From Candidatus Wirthbacteria bacterium CG2_30_54_11 (GTDB lineage: Bacteria > Patescibacteriota > CG2-30-54-11), in contig MNZT01000026.1 of the NCBI GenBank assembly GCA_001873755.1, positions 1-12,951 of the forward strand: DNA of 12,951 bases, given 5' to 3'. A program made the position numbers and the translations under genes. The notes below the pieces were generated by a model. The model was not told the origin of the DNA, did not search any database, and worked only from the letters and a program-made list of their open reading frames with translations. Below, one piece after another: positions 1 to 6,830 of this stretch. How positions within the stretch are numbered: the stretch's first letter is position 1; each line of letters opens with the position of its first letter.

Positions 1-89
1 GGTTCATGAACCACCCCGACTATCCCCGACTATATGACTACCGCCTGGAGCCCGCAGGCCGTCCAGATAAGCACGATATCATAAGGTGA
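1..89 (+). CDS. 3' end of an unidentified upstream gene (partial)
   Basis: A reading frame is open from the window edge (codons from position 3) to a TGA at 87-89. The last residues include HPDYPRLYDYRLEPAG and end in DIIR. The composition looks protein-like, and the stop falls inside the ligA ribosome-binding site, six bases before the ligA ATG, as expected for tightly coupled genes. Only about 28 residues are visible and I do not recognise the family. The frame could also be open by chance. Confidence 0.4.
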   Translation, partial: FMNHPDYPRLYDYRLEPAGRPDKHDIIR

Positions 90-94
90 TCCAG

Positions 95-2188
95 ATGTCC
101 TTCAGTCACACAGAAGCAGAAACCCGGCTACGGGTATTGAGAAAAGAGATCGATCGCTACCGCTATCAGATGCATGTGGAGGAACGGCTCGAGATCTCTG
201 AGGAAGCGCTAGATTCATTAAAACATGAGCTTACTGAACTTGAAGCCTTGTATCCAGACCTCATCACCCCTGATTCGCCGAGTCAGCGGGTAGCAGGCAA
301 GCCGCTCGATATGTTCAGGAAGTCTGAGCACAGACATCCCATGCTGTCATTGAATGATGTCTTCGATGAGCAGGAGCTGCAAGACTGGGAAGACCGTCTG
401 CAGAGGCTCCTTCCCGGTGAAGAGATCGAGTACTATGCTGAGCTGAAGATAGACGGTCTGGCCATCACCCTTCGTTATCAGGATGGTATGTTCGTCCAGG
501 GGGCGACCCGGGGGGACGGCAAAGTCGGGGAGGATGTCAGTCAGAACCTGAAAACCATCCAGAGCTTGCCGCTCCGGCTGGACCTTGGCCGTGTCGGGGA
601 GAGCTTCCGCGGCATGGATCTGTCGCGTCTGGAATTCCGGGGAGAAGTATTCCTCGGGAAAACTTCTTTCGACCGCATCAATGCAGAGCAGACCGCTGCC
701 GGAGAGCCCCTGTTCGCTAATCCGCGCAATGCCGCTGCCGGAGCGCTCCGCCAGCTGGATTCCTCTGTGGTGGCCCGCAGAAAGCTCGACCTGTTCGTCT
801 ATGAGCTGGCCAATGCGCCCGAGATCGGGATCACCACCCATGAACAGATTCACGAATTGGCAAAACAGCTTGGTTTCAAGACCAATCCGCATACCAGACG
901 GTGCCGGTCACTTCAGGAGGTTATCACCTACTACCAACAGGCGCAGAAGGACCGCGAGGCGCTTCCCTATGGAATTGATGGGGTAGTAATTCTGGTCAAT
1001 TCTCTCGACCAGCAGAAACGGTTGGGCGCGGTCGGCAAGAGCCCTCGCTGGGGCACGGCGTACAAATTTCCTGCCGAGCAGGTCACGACCGTGGTCGAGA
1101 GTATCTCAGTGCAGGTCGGCCGCACCGGAGTGCTTACGCCCGTGGCTAACCTTCGCCCTGTCCAACTTGCAGGCACCACGGTGAAGCGCGCGACGCTGCA
1201 CAATCAGGACGAGATCTCGCGCAAGGATATACGGGTGGGAGATACGGTCGTCATCCACAAAGCCGGAGACATCATTCCGGAGGTCGTGGAAGTGCTGCCG
1301 GGCTTCCGCACCGGACAGGAAATCCCCTTTGTCATGCCGGACGCCTGTCCGGTCTGCGGTTCAACTGTTATCCGCGAAGAAGGTGGTGTCGTGGTCCGCT
1401 GCACCAACCGCGATTGTTTTCCTCGACGGGTGCGCGAGATCGCCCACTTCGTGTCCAAGGGCGCTTTTAATATCGACGGCATGGGCATCAGAAGCGTCGA
1501 GCTGCTGCTGACCGAAGGGCTGATCCGGGATGCAGCTGACCTTTTCAGTCTGACGGCTGAACAACTTCTTGGCCTGGAGGGCTTCAAGGACAAGGCTGCG
1601 TCAAATCTGATCACTGCGATTGAAACAAGCAAATATGTCACTCTGGCTCGTTTTTTCTACTCCCTGAGCATCCCCGGTATTGGTTCCCAGATGGCGGCGG
1701 ATATCGCAGCGGCTCTTGCCTCGTTTTTGTCGCCTGAAGATGAAGGTAGCCGTCCGTCTTTCGTCTGGGAAAAAGCCGCCGCACATACGGTCGAGAGCTG
1801 GCAGCATATCGAGGGAATAGGAGAACTGACCGCTATCGACCTGTACGATTATTTTCATACGGCTGCGCATCAGCTTCTGTTCAAACGGTTCGAACTGTCT
1901 GGTGTCGTACTTCGCATTCCATCCAAGATCGCACCATCCTCGTCATTTGCCGGTAAAACATTTCTCTTTACCGGCGGGCTGGATCTTTGGACGAGGTCGG
2001 AGGCAGAGGAACTGGTGCGGACATACGGCGGACAGGTGGCTTCCTCGGTGAACAAGAAACTTGACGTTCTGGTCGCCGGTCAGGAGGCCGGGTCCAAACT
2101 TGAAAAGGCACGGGTGCTCGGAGTTCGCGTCATCAGCGAAGAAGAGTTTCGGACCCTGGTCGAAGTGGCGCAGAACCTTGTGAAATAG
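95..2188 (+). CDS. ligA: NAD+-dependent DNA ligase LigA
   Basis: LigA seals nicks in duplex DNA using NAD+ (replication and repair, cytoplasm). I start it at ATG 95 (697 aa), because AAGGTGAT at 83-90 is a good Shine-Dalgarno (SD) at correct spacing. The in-frame GTG at 86 lies inside that SD. Visible in order: N-terminal Ia region with the substrate-binding SPSQRVAG motif; adenylation domain with the catalytic lysine in AELKIDG (K118); AYKFPAE further on; OB-fold (VGDTVVIHKAGDIIPEV); a four-cysteine zinc site (C418, C421, C436, C441); helix-hairpin-helix repeats (FNIDGMG onward); and a C-terminal BRCT domain (about 620-690, from FAGKTFLFTGG). The length is normal for LigA and no motif is missing. 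It lies directly upstream of the RnpM-like and infB genes, an unusual neighbour for them. A promoter for the next gene overlaps its 3' end. Confidence 0.97.
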   Translation: MSFSHTEAETRLRVLRKEIDRYRYQMHVEERLEISEEALDSLKHELTELEALYPDLITPDSPSQRVAGKPLDMFRKSEHRHPMLSLNDVFDEQELQDWEDRLQRLLPGEEIEYYAELKIDGLAITLRYQDGMFVQGATRGDGKVGEDVSQNLKTIQSLPLRLDLGRVGESFRGMDLSRLEFRGEVFLGKTSFDRINAEQTAAGEPLFANPRNAAAGALRQLDSSVVARRKLDLFVYELANAPEIGITTHEQIHELAKQLGFKTNPHTRRCRSLQEVITYYQQAQKDREALPYGIDGVVILVNSLDQQKRLGAVGKSPRWGTAYKFPAEQVTTVVESISVQVGRTGVLTPVANLRPVQLAGTTVKRATLHNQDEISRKDIRVGDTVVIHKAGDIIPEVVEVLPGFRTGQEIPFVMPDACPVCGSTVIREEGGVVVRCTNRDCFPRRVREIAHFVSKGAFNIDGMGIRSVELLLTEGLIRDAADLFSLTAEQLLGLEGFKDKAASNLITAIETSKYVTLARFFYSLSIPGIGSQMAADIAAALASFLSPEDEGSRPSFVWEKAAAHTVESWQHIEGIGELTAIDLYDYFHTAAHQLLFKRFELSGVVLRIPSKIAPSSSFAGKTFLFTGGLDLWTRSEAEELVRTYGGQVASSVNKKLDVLVAGQEAGSKLEKARVLGVRVISEEEFRTLVEVAQNLVK

Positions 2189-2206
2189 CCACAAAACAGG
2201 TATACT
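2178..2206 (+). promoter_or_regulatory. Sigma70-type promoter for the ylxR/rnpM-infB genes
   Basis: TTGTGA (2178-2183) and TATACT (2201-2206) are separated by exactly 17 bases. They match the -35 consensus at four of six positions and the -10 at five of six. Transcription would begin near 2213, about 30 bases before the RnpM-like start codon. The -35 overlaps the last codons of ligA, so the downstream genes probably have their own start in addition to any read-through. Confidence 0.6.
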
Positions 2207-2243
2207 CTCTCTGGTTTTCTCATCAGAGTGGCTCAGGAGTGAC

Positions 2244-2570
2244 ATGGCAACCCCGGAAAAGGCACCTGCGGACAGGAAAAAGGTACCACTCAGAGCCTGC
2301 ATCGGATGTCGGGTATCCAAGCCCAAAATGGAGCTCGTACGCATCGTGCGGACGCCGGAGGGGCAGGTGCTGGTGGATACGCCGAAAGGAAAACTGAACG
2401 GAAGAGGGGCGTATATCTGTCCGCAGGTCGTCTGCTTTGATCTTGCGATCAAAAAAAGAGCGCTCAACCATGTATTGAAAGTCACCATGACGGCAGAGGA
2501 AACCAATGCGGTCAAGGACGGGTTCATCAAACGACTTATCAGCGCGGCCCCCGAGATGACCAACCGATGA
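2244..2570 (+). CDS. rnpM: YlxR/RnpM family (DUF448) RNA-binding protein
   Basis: A 108-residue protein of the YlxR (DUF448) family. The family is usually encoded beside infB, and a Bacillus member was recently described as an RNase P modulator (RnpM). The family signature is clear: RACIGCR at 17-23, KMELVRIVR (28-36), then a GK...GRGAYIC block ending at C59. The cysteines C19, C22 and C59 are in family positions. ATG 2244 is preceded by AGGAG at 2235-2239. A TTGTGA-TATACT promoter lies just upstream and infB follows after 94 bases. It probably binds structured RNA. Activity on RNase P is family knowledge and not visible here. The L7Ae-like ylxQ gene that often follows is absent. Confidence 0.9.
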   Translation: MATPEKAPADRKKVPLRACIGCRVSKPKMELVRIVRTPEGQVLVDTPKGKLNGRGAYICPQVVCFDLAIKKRALNHVLKVTMTAEETNAVKDGFIKRLISAAPEMTNR

Positions 2571-2590
2571 TCTCTTTCGATGATCTCGTT
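2565..2590 (+). repeat. 13-bp tandem duplication over the rnpM stop codon
   Basis: CGATGATCTCTTT (2565-2577) is followed at once by CGATGATCTCGTT (2578-2590), 12 of 13 bases identical. The first unit contains the TGA stop of the RnpM-like gene. It looks like a recent slippage duplication in the spacer before infB. Confidence 0.6.
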
Positions 2591-2624
2591 CGTACATAGT
2601 TTTGGCGTCAGGACGGCTTTTCTC

Positions 2625-2650
2625 AAAGCACCGGCCGACGGTGTTTTTTT
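2625..2650 (+). terminator. Rho-independent terminator or attenuator before infB
   Basis: AAAGCACCG (2625-2633), a five-base loop GCCGA, then CGGTG (2639-2643) and seven T (2644-2650). The core is five perfect GC-rich pairs. It can extend through a G-T wobble and three A-T pairs. It stops only 14 bases before the infB ATG, with the infB SD right after it. There is no room for a promoter between hairpin and gene, so infB transcripts must read through it. That makes it a candidate attenuator rather than a simple operon end. Confidence 0.6.
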
Positions 2651-2664
2651 AGTCAGAGGGATCC

Positions 2665-4632
2665 ATGCTCACGATCACCCAGTTAGCGTCAGAATTAAAG
2701 ACCACCGAAGAAGAGATCCTGCAGAAAGCGGTGCAGCTCCATATCCGGCTGCAGATGCGCGGACAAAAAATCTCGGATTCGGATGCCATCGCCTTGAGAG
2801 GATCATACGATCTCCCCAAGGAAGATACGGACAGCGAGTCCGTGAAGTGTATCGTCAGTATTCCGCTCGTCATCCCGCTCAAAGACCTCGCTGTCCGTCT
2901 GGAGACCACGACCTCGGATGTTTTGAAAGTGCTCATCTCAAACGGCGTCTTTGCCAATATCAATGATGAACTCGATTATGATACGGCCGCCATCATCGCG
3001 GATGAGTTCGGATTTCAGGTGGCGGAGGAAAAGGGCGAAATGGACGACCAGATGGATGATGTGGTCGGCACTGACAATCGCCTCAAGCAGCTGCTCTCAG
3101 AAGAGAAAAAAAAGAACCTGAAGACCCGTCCCCCTATCGTCACGGTCATGGGACACGTCGACCACGGCAAGACGTCGCTTCTGGACGCTATCCGTAACAC
3201 GGCGGTCACCGTAGGAGAAGCAGGAGGCATCACTCAGCATATCGGCGCCTACCAGGTCGAAAAGAACAAACGCAAGATCACCTTTATCGATACTCCGGGG
3301 CACGAAGCATTTACCCAGATGAGAGCACGTGGTGCTCAGGTCACGGATATTGCCGTACTCGTAGTTTCAGCGGACGATTCGGTGCAGCCACAGACCATCG
3401 AAGCCATGAACCATGCCAAGGCCGCCGGTGTCCCCATCATCGTGGCCATGAACAAGATCGACAAGCCCGGCGCCGACATCGAACGCGTCAAACGAGACAT
3501 CAGCCAGATAGGACTCGTTCCAGAAGACTGGGGTGGACCGACGATCTGTGTCCCTGTTTCGGCCAAGAAGGGTACCGGTATTGAGGATCTTCTAGAGATG
3601 ATCCTGCTCGTGGCCGATATGGGTGACCTGAAAGCCAATCCTGACCGGGCCGCTATCGGTACCATCATCGAGGCCAAAAAGACCGCCAGCAAGGGCGTGG
3701 TAGCCACAGTACTGGTCCAGGCAGGCACTCTGCATGTAGGTGATGCCATATTAGTGGGTTCGGTCGCCGGCAGAGTGAAAAGTCTGTTCAGCGATACCGG
3801 GAAAAAACTGAAGGAAGCGTCCCCGTCCATGCCGGCTGAGATCGCCGGACTGTCTGAAGTCCCGGAGGCCGGAGACATCATGCAGGTCATGGATTCCGAT
3901 CGTACTGCCCAGCAGCTGGCCAAGATGCTCGAGCGCCGGGAACGTGCGCTCCGCCTGAAGCCTTCGAGCCGGGTCAGTCTCGAGAGCTTCTACGCCGCCG
4001 CCAAAGGCGGAGAAAAACAGGTACTCAATATCATCCTGAAGACCGACGTGAAAGGCAGCGCCGAAGCCATCAAGGATTCCTTCAAAAAGATCCAGACCGA
4101 CGAGGTATCGGTAGATGTAGTGCATGAAGGCACCGGTGATGTGTCTCCCTCCGATATTACCTTGGCTGCAGCCTCCAATGCCGTGGTCATGGGGTTTAAT
4201 ACTAAAGTCACAGTGGCGGCTCAGCATCTCGTCCAGGCGACCGGAGTGGATGTGCGGACGTACCAGATCATCTATAAACTCATCGAAGATGTGCAGAAAG
4301 CCATGGGAGGCCTTTTAAGTCCCGAGGAGATCACTATCCTGCGCGGCCGCCTGGTGGTTCGCGGGATCTTCACCCACTCCAAGGACCGCTGGACCATCGG
4401 CGGACTCATTCAGCAGGGATTTATCAAGCACACGGATAAGATCGTCATCAAGCGCGGAGAAGAAGCCATCGGCAAGGCCGAGATCCTCTCCATCCGCCGC
4501 GAGGCCAATGAGGTCAAGGAAGTGAAGGACGGGGTCGAGTGCGGCATCATGCTGCGCAAAGTGCACGGCGAGATCAAAGAAGGTGACTTCATAGATGTGT
4601 ATATTGTGGAGAAGAGGGAGAGGGCATTATAA
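2665..4632 (+). CDS. infB: Translation initiation factor IF-2
   Basis: IF2 is the GTPase that brings initiator tRNA to the 30S subunit and promotes 50S joining. The protein has 655 residues, much shorter than the roughly 890 of E. coli, with the difference in the N-terminus. Seen in order: two IF2_N-like segments (about 1-50 and 65-120), a short charged linker, then the G domain with GHVDHGKT (163-170), DTPGH (209-213), NKID (263-266) and SAK (299-301). After these come the EF-Tu-like domain II, the IF2 domain 3 region and a C-terminal domain for fMet-tRNA binding (LRGRLVVRGIF onward). ATG 2665 has AGAGGG at 2655-2660 as SD. A terminator-like hairpin stands immediately upstream and rbfA follows 101 bases downstream. 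Confidence 0.98.
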   Translation: MLTITQLASELKTTEEEILQKAVQLHIRLQMRGQKISDSDAIALRGSYDLPKEDTDSESVKCIVSIPLVIPLKDLAVRLETTTSDVLKVLISNGVFANINDELDYDTAAIIADEFGFQVAEEKGEMDDQMDDVVGTDNRLKQLLSEEKKKNLKTRPPIVTVMGHVDHGKTSLLDAIRNTAVTVGEAGGITQHIGAYQVEKNKRKITFIDTPGHEAFTQMRARGAQVTDIAVLVVSADDSVQPQTIEAMNHAKAAGVPIIVAMNKIDKPGADIERVKRDISQIGLVPEDWGGPTICVPVSAKKGTGIEDLLEMILLVADMGDLKANPDRAAIGTIIEAKKTASKGVVATVLVQAGTLHVGDAILVGSVAGRVKSLFSDTGKKLKEASPSMPAEIAGLSEVPEAGDIMQVMDSDRTAQQLAKMLERRERALRLKPSSRVSLESFYAAAKGGEKQVLNIILKTDVKGSAEAIKDSFKKIQTDEVSVDVVHEGTGDVSPSDITLAAASNAVVMGFNTKVTVAAQHLVQATGVDVRTYQIIYKLIEDVQKAMGGLLSPEEITILRGRLVVRGIFTHSKDRWTIGGLIQQGFIKHTDKIVIKRGEEAIGKAEILSIRREANEVKEVKDGVECGIMLRKVHGEIKEGDFIDVYIVEKRERAL

Positions 4633-4646
4633 ATAGAACTCGTTGT

Positions 4647-4676
4647 GGGTTAACGGGTTAACGAGTTAGCGGGTTC
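4647..4676 (+). repeat. Octamer tandem repeat GGGTTAAC
   Basis: GGGTTAAC (4647-4654), GGGTTAAC (4655-4662), GAGTTAGC (4663-4670) and a partial GGGTTC (4671-4676), in the infB-rbfA spacer. The same GGGTTAAT-type octamer recurs at 7529-7544 and 7608-7615 beside rsmI, so this is a dispersed simple-repeat family of this genome. Confidence 0.75.
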
Positions 4677-4693
4677 AATCAATGCAGGAGTTG

Positions 4694-4732
4694 TTCCCCC
4701 TTTATGAAAGGGGGATGAAGGGGGATTTTTTT
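4694..4732 (+). repeat. C5T3/A3G5 palindromic repeat carrying the rbfA RBS
   Basis: CCCCCTTT (4696-4703), ATG, AAAGGGGG (4707-4714), then a second arm AAGGGGG (4718-4724), A and seven T (4726-4732). The C-rich arm can pair with either G-rich arm. The second arm is also the only Shine-Dalgarno-like sequence before the rbfA ATG at 4734. Pairing with the second arm would give a terminator-like hairpin followed by a T-run. The same asymmetric unit occurs near 6072-6105 (minus), twice inside rsmA, and at 11744-11772 (minus). Confidence 0.75.
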
Positions 4733-4733
4733 C

Positions 4734-5081
4734 ATGCAGACATCACGGGTTCGAAAACTAAATAGCCTCATCAAAGACAAACTCAGCGCCATCATCTACG
4801 ATGAATGCGACTGGACGCACCATCTGGCGTTGTCTGTGACCGAGGCGGATACAGCGCCTGACCTGTCCAACTGCAAGGTCAAGGTGAATCTGTTCGGGGA
4901 CGAGGCAGTGAAAAAGGAGACCCTGGGTAAACTTCGACGTCTCTCCAGCCATCTACGATATGTGCTGGCGCAGCGCATCGAGATCCGCAAGGTGCCGCTG
5001 CTCAGATTCGAGCTCGACGACTCGATCGAGACCGAGGCGCGGCTGCTGTCACTGATAGAGAAAGTAGTGCCGAAAGACTGA
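4734..5081 (+). CDS. rbfA: 30S ribosome-binding factor RbfA
   Basis: RbfA is a small KH-like protein that binds the immature 30S subunit near the 16S 5' region and helps its maturation, especially in the cold. The 115-residue product has the family pattern: an N-terminal helix with RVRKLNSLIKDKLS, a central beta strand (CKVKVNLFGDE), the helix LGKLRRLSSHLRYVLAQRI, and the signature IRKVPLLRFELDDSIE with a final helix. It is slightly shorter than E. coli RbfA (133 aa). It follows infB, the classical gene order. The start at 4734 has only AAGGGGG (4718-4724), with a 9-base spacer, as SD, and that sequence belongs to a palindromic repeat, so translation may depend on RNA folding. truB, often next in this cluster, is absent. 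Confidence 0.92.
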   Translation: MQTSRVRKLNSLIKDKLSAIIYDECDWTHHLALSVTEADTAPDLSNCKVKVNLFGDEAVKKETLGKLRRLSSHLRYVLAQRIEIRKVPLLRFELDDSIETEARLLSLIEKVVPKD

Positions 5082-5137
5082 ACGTATGCCATTGCGACGC
5101 TGGACAGCAGACGCTCGCTATTACAGGGATGCCATAT

Positions 5138-5875
5138 ATGATGAATGGCCACATTCATTATCAGGAATATGGTTACGGAGAAATGCTGGTAATGCTTCCC
5201 AGCTTCTGGTTGACGAGTCGGTCTTACCGATCTATAGCTCAGAAACTGGCGGAGCGGTATCGGGTCATCGTCCCTGATCTCTATCGAGGAGAGTCACGAT
5301 TTTCCCGGAACGCGTTCACGGTCGATGACTATGTCGAGCAACTGCACGGATTTTTTAGTGATCTCAGGATCAGCAAATGCTATTTATTGGGTATTTCTTT
5401 CAGCAGTCTGATCGCCTCGAAATACCTGGCTCGCTATCCGGATGATATAGACAAAATAATACTGGTGAGTACTTTTGCTCCGCCATCTGACGCCGAGAAA
5501 TACAGATTAACTTTCTTTCGGGGTCTAATAGCGTATATGAAACTTATCTATCACAACCTCTTTTTCGGAAAAGGGATCAAGATCAATATGCTCTGGTTGT
5601 TTGACAGTATCTGCAACTATTTCTTGCGGCATCCAAGGCAGTTTTTCCTCGATGTTACTATTGCACTCAGAGCCTCTGAAGAAAGGACATTCACGTTTCT
5701 GAAGCCTACCAGGCAGCTGATCGCAGATAAAGATGAATTTATTCCCTACGGAACATTTGATCAGATCGGAACGATGCAAAATCTGGAAATGGATACGATC
5801 GAAGGCTTTCACGCCTGGTTTTTCCTCCACGAAGATCTATTCGTAGAGAAGGTATGCAGCTACTTTGTGCCCTGA
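5138..5875 (+). CDS. Alpha/beta-hydrolase fold protein
   Basis: A soluble alpha/beta hydrolase of about 245 residues; the substrate cannot be told from sequence. The N-terminal strand pattern (NGHIHYQEYG) and RYRVIVPDLYRGES are typical of the fold. The nucleophile elbow reads LLGISFSS, with Ser87 as probable nucleophile. It is Gly-X-Ser-X-Ser instead of the usual Gly-X-Ser-X-Gly. The acid is probably D199 in IADKDEFIP and the base H225 in EGFHAWFF. I prefer ATG 5138 over ATG 5129, because the only SD-like sequence (AGGG, 5125-5128) touches 5129 but is nine bases from 5138. It follows rbfA by 56 bases on the same strand and converges with rnc. It is visibly more AT-rich than its neighbours, which may mean a separate origin. 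Confidence 0.85.
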   Translation: MMNGHIHYQEYGYGEMLVMLPSFWLTSRSYRSIAQKLAERYRVIVPDLYRGESRFSRNAFTVDDYVEQLHGFFSDLRISKCYLLGISFSSLIASKYLARYPDDIDKIILVSTFAPPSDAEKYRLTFFRGLIAYMKLIYHNLFFGKGIKINMLWLFDSICNYFLRHPRQFFLDVTIALRASEERTFTFLKPTRQLIADKDEFIPYGTFDQIGTMQNLEMDTIEGFHAWFFLHEDLFVEKVCSYFVP

Positions 5876-5928
5876 GATACCAAGAGAGACGACCCCCGTC
5901 CCCGGGACGTGGCTCGCCAAAAGTGGTC

Positions 5929-5985
5929 GGCCTTCGATCTCGGCCTTCGACTCGGGGGATCTCGCTCAGGCCTCGTTCAGGGTCG
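5929..5985. repeat. TTCGACTC / GCTCAG dispersed repeat
   Basis: CGGCCTTCGA occurs at 5929-5938 (first base shared with the preceding run) and again at 5941-5950. It is followed by CTCGGGGG and CTCGCTCAGGCC. The core TTCGACTC...GCTCAG recurs in the opposite orientation at 7547-7574 upstream of rsmI (CTGAGCGAAG...GAGTCGAAA). No open reading frame or terminator is convincing here. I take it as one of several non-coding repeat families of this genome. Confidence 0.5.
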
Positions 5986-6020
5986 CCTCTACAATTAACG
6001 ATGCTGCAATTTGATGGCTG

Positions 6021-6056
6021 TCCCTCTCCCTCGATGGGAGAGGTTAGGAGAGGGTG
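6021..6056. repeat. CCCTCTCCC hairpin repeat
   Basis: CCTCTCCC (6023-6030), loop TCGAT, then GGGAGAGG (6036-6043), a perfect eight-pair stem. TTAGGAGAGGGTGG follows, a second purine arm. The architecture (one pyrimidine arm, two purine arms) parallels the C5T3 repeat next to it. There is no T-run, so it is not a classical terminator. Confidence 0.6.
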
Positions 6057-6071
6057 GATAATTCGAATACA

Positions 6072-6105
6072 AATCCCCCTTGATCCCCCTTTTTCTAAGG
6101 GGGAT
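6072..6105 (-). repeat. C5T2/A2G5 palindromic repeat between convergent genes
   Basis: ATCCCCCTT (6083-6091), loop TTTCT, AAGGGGGAT (6097-6105): nine perfect pairs, with an extra ATCCCCCTTG arm at 6073-6082. Read on the minus strand it is the same unit as upstream of rbfA: stem-loop, then a second GGGGGAT arm. It lies six bases beyond the rnc stop codon and could stop RNA polymerase passively or protect mRNA ends. It lacks the U-tract of an intrinsic terminator. Confidence 0.7.
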
Positions 6106-6109
6106 AATG

Positions 6110-6796
6110 CTACCACCCCAGTTTTTCCAGGGCGTCCTCGGCTGCTTTCAGCTCTGCTGACTGCTTGCTCTTGCCGCTTCCCTGGCCCTGCTGTTCGCCT
6201 GTGAAGTAAACGCCGACCGTGAAGGTCTTTTCGTGGTCTGGTCCGACCGAGTCGAGTACCTGATAGGTGGGAGTGATCTTGTGTTTGTCCTGGGCGATTT
6301 CCTGAAGCCGGCTTTTGCCGTCCTGGTAGAGATGCCCGGCGAGGATCTCGTCAAGCGTGGTCAGCACATGCAGCTCAATGAACTTTTTGGCTGGAGCTAT
6401 TCCCTGGTCCAGGTAGATAGCGCCGATGATGGCTTCCACGGCATTGGCCAGGAGGTAGGGGTTGGTGCGTCCGCCGCCGGCGTCCTCTCCCCGGCTCAGG
6501 AGCAGGTGACTGCCGACATCCAGTTTGCGGGCGGCTTTGTCCAGATTATCCTTGCGCACCAGTGCGGCCCGGATCGAGGTCAGCGTTCCCTCGGGCATAT
6601 CCGGCATTTTGTGAAAGAGGAATTCCGTGCTTACGAGTTCCAGTACTGCGTCCCCGAGGAACTCGAGGCGCTCATTGTGCTCTTTGATCGTCCGGTTCTC
6701 GTTCAGATATGAGCGGTGCGTGAGCGCGGTTACGAGGAGGGCAGGGTTTTTGAAGTCAACCCCGAGGGCTTCACTGAATATTGGCTGCTTGGTCAT
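6110..6796 (-). CDS. rnc: Ribonuclease III
   Basis: RNase III cuts double-stranded RNA, notably the stems of the 30S rRNA precursor. From ATG 6796 the protein has 228 residues (E. coli 226). An upstream in-frame ATG at 6859 would add a 21-residue tail crossing the putative promoter, so I reject it. AGGAAA stands about ten bases before ATG 6796. The nuclease signature NERLEFLGDAVL (41-52) supplies E45 and D49. The second metal site is in LLANAVEAIIGAIYLDQG with E121, but the position of E. coli D114 is an asparagine here (N118). The C-terminal dsRNA-binding domain (about 158-228) has the GKSKQSAELKAAEDAL helix. It is last in the minus-strand run, 66 bases after rsmI. Confidence 0.96.
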   Translation of the reverse strand: MTKQPIFSEALGVDFKNPALLVTALTHRSYLNENRTIKEHNERLEFLGDAVLELVSTEFLFHKMPDMPEGTLTSIRAALVRKDNLDKAARKLDVGSHLLLSRGEDAGGGRTNPYLLANAVEAIIGAIYLDQGIAPAKKFIELHVLTTLDEILAGHLYQDGKSRLQEIAQDKHKITPTYQVLDSVGPDHEKTFTVGVYFTGEQQGQGSGKSKQSAELKAAEDALEKLGW

Positions 6797-6830
6797 AGTG
6801 ATCGTTTCCTGTAGGAATGATGGCGTTTTC

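Noticed and set aside
347..892. 181-codon minus-strand frame inside ligA
   Set aside because: It is a shadow of the ligA adenylation domain on the opposite strand.
2188..2570. UGA-recoding (glycine) as in Gracilibacteria/SR1
   Set aside because: Several well-bounded genes end at TGA exactly where their families end, and TGA does not occur inside conserved domains.
1943..2626. 227-codon minus-strand frame across the ligA end and the RnpM-like gene
   Set aside because: It overlaps two recognised genes in antisense, with no family resemblance and no RBS.
5086..5277. 63-codon frame before the alpha/beta hydrolase
   Set aside because: It overlaps the hydrolase start in another frame, has no SD and shows no recognisable protein pattern.
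6083..6105. Bidirectional rho-independent terminator between the hydrolase and rnc
   Set aside because: The stem is strong, but neither side is followed by a U-tract, and the same unit occurs inside rsmA, so I call it a repeat.
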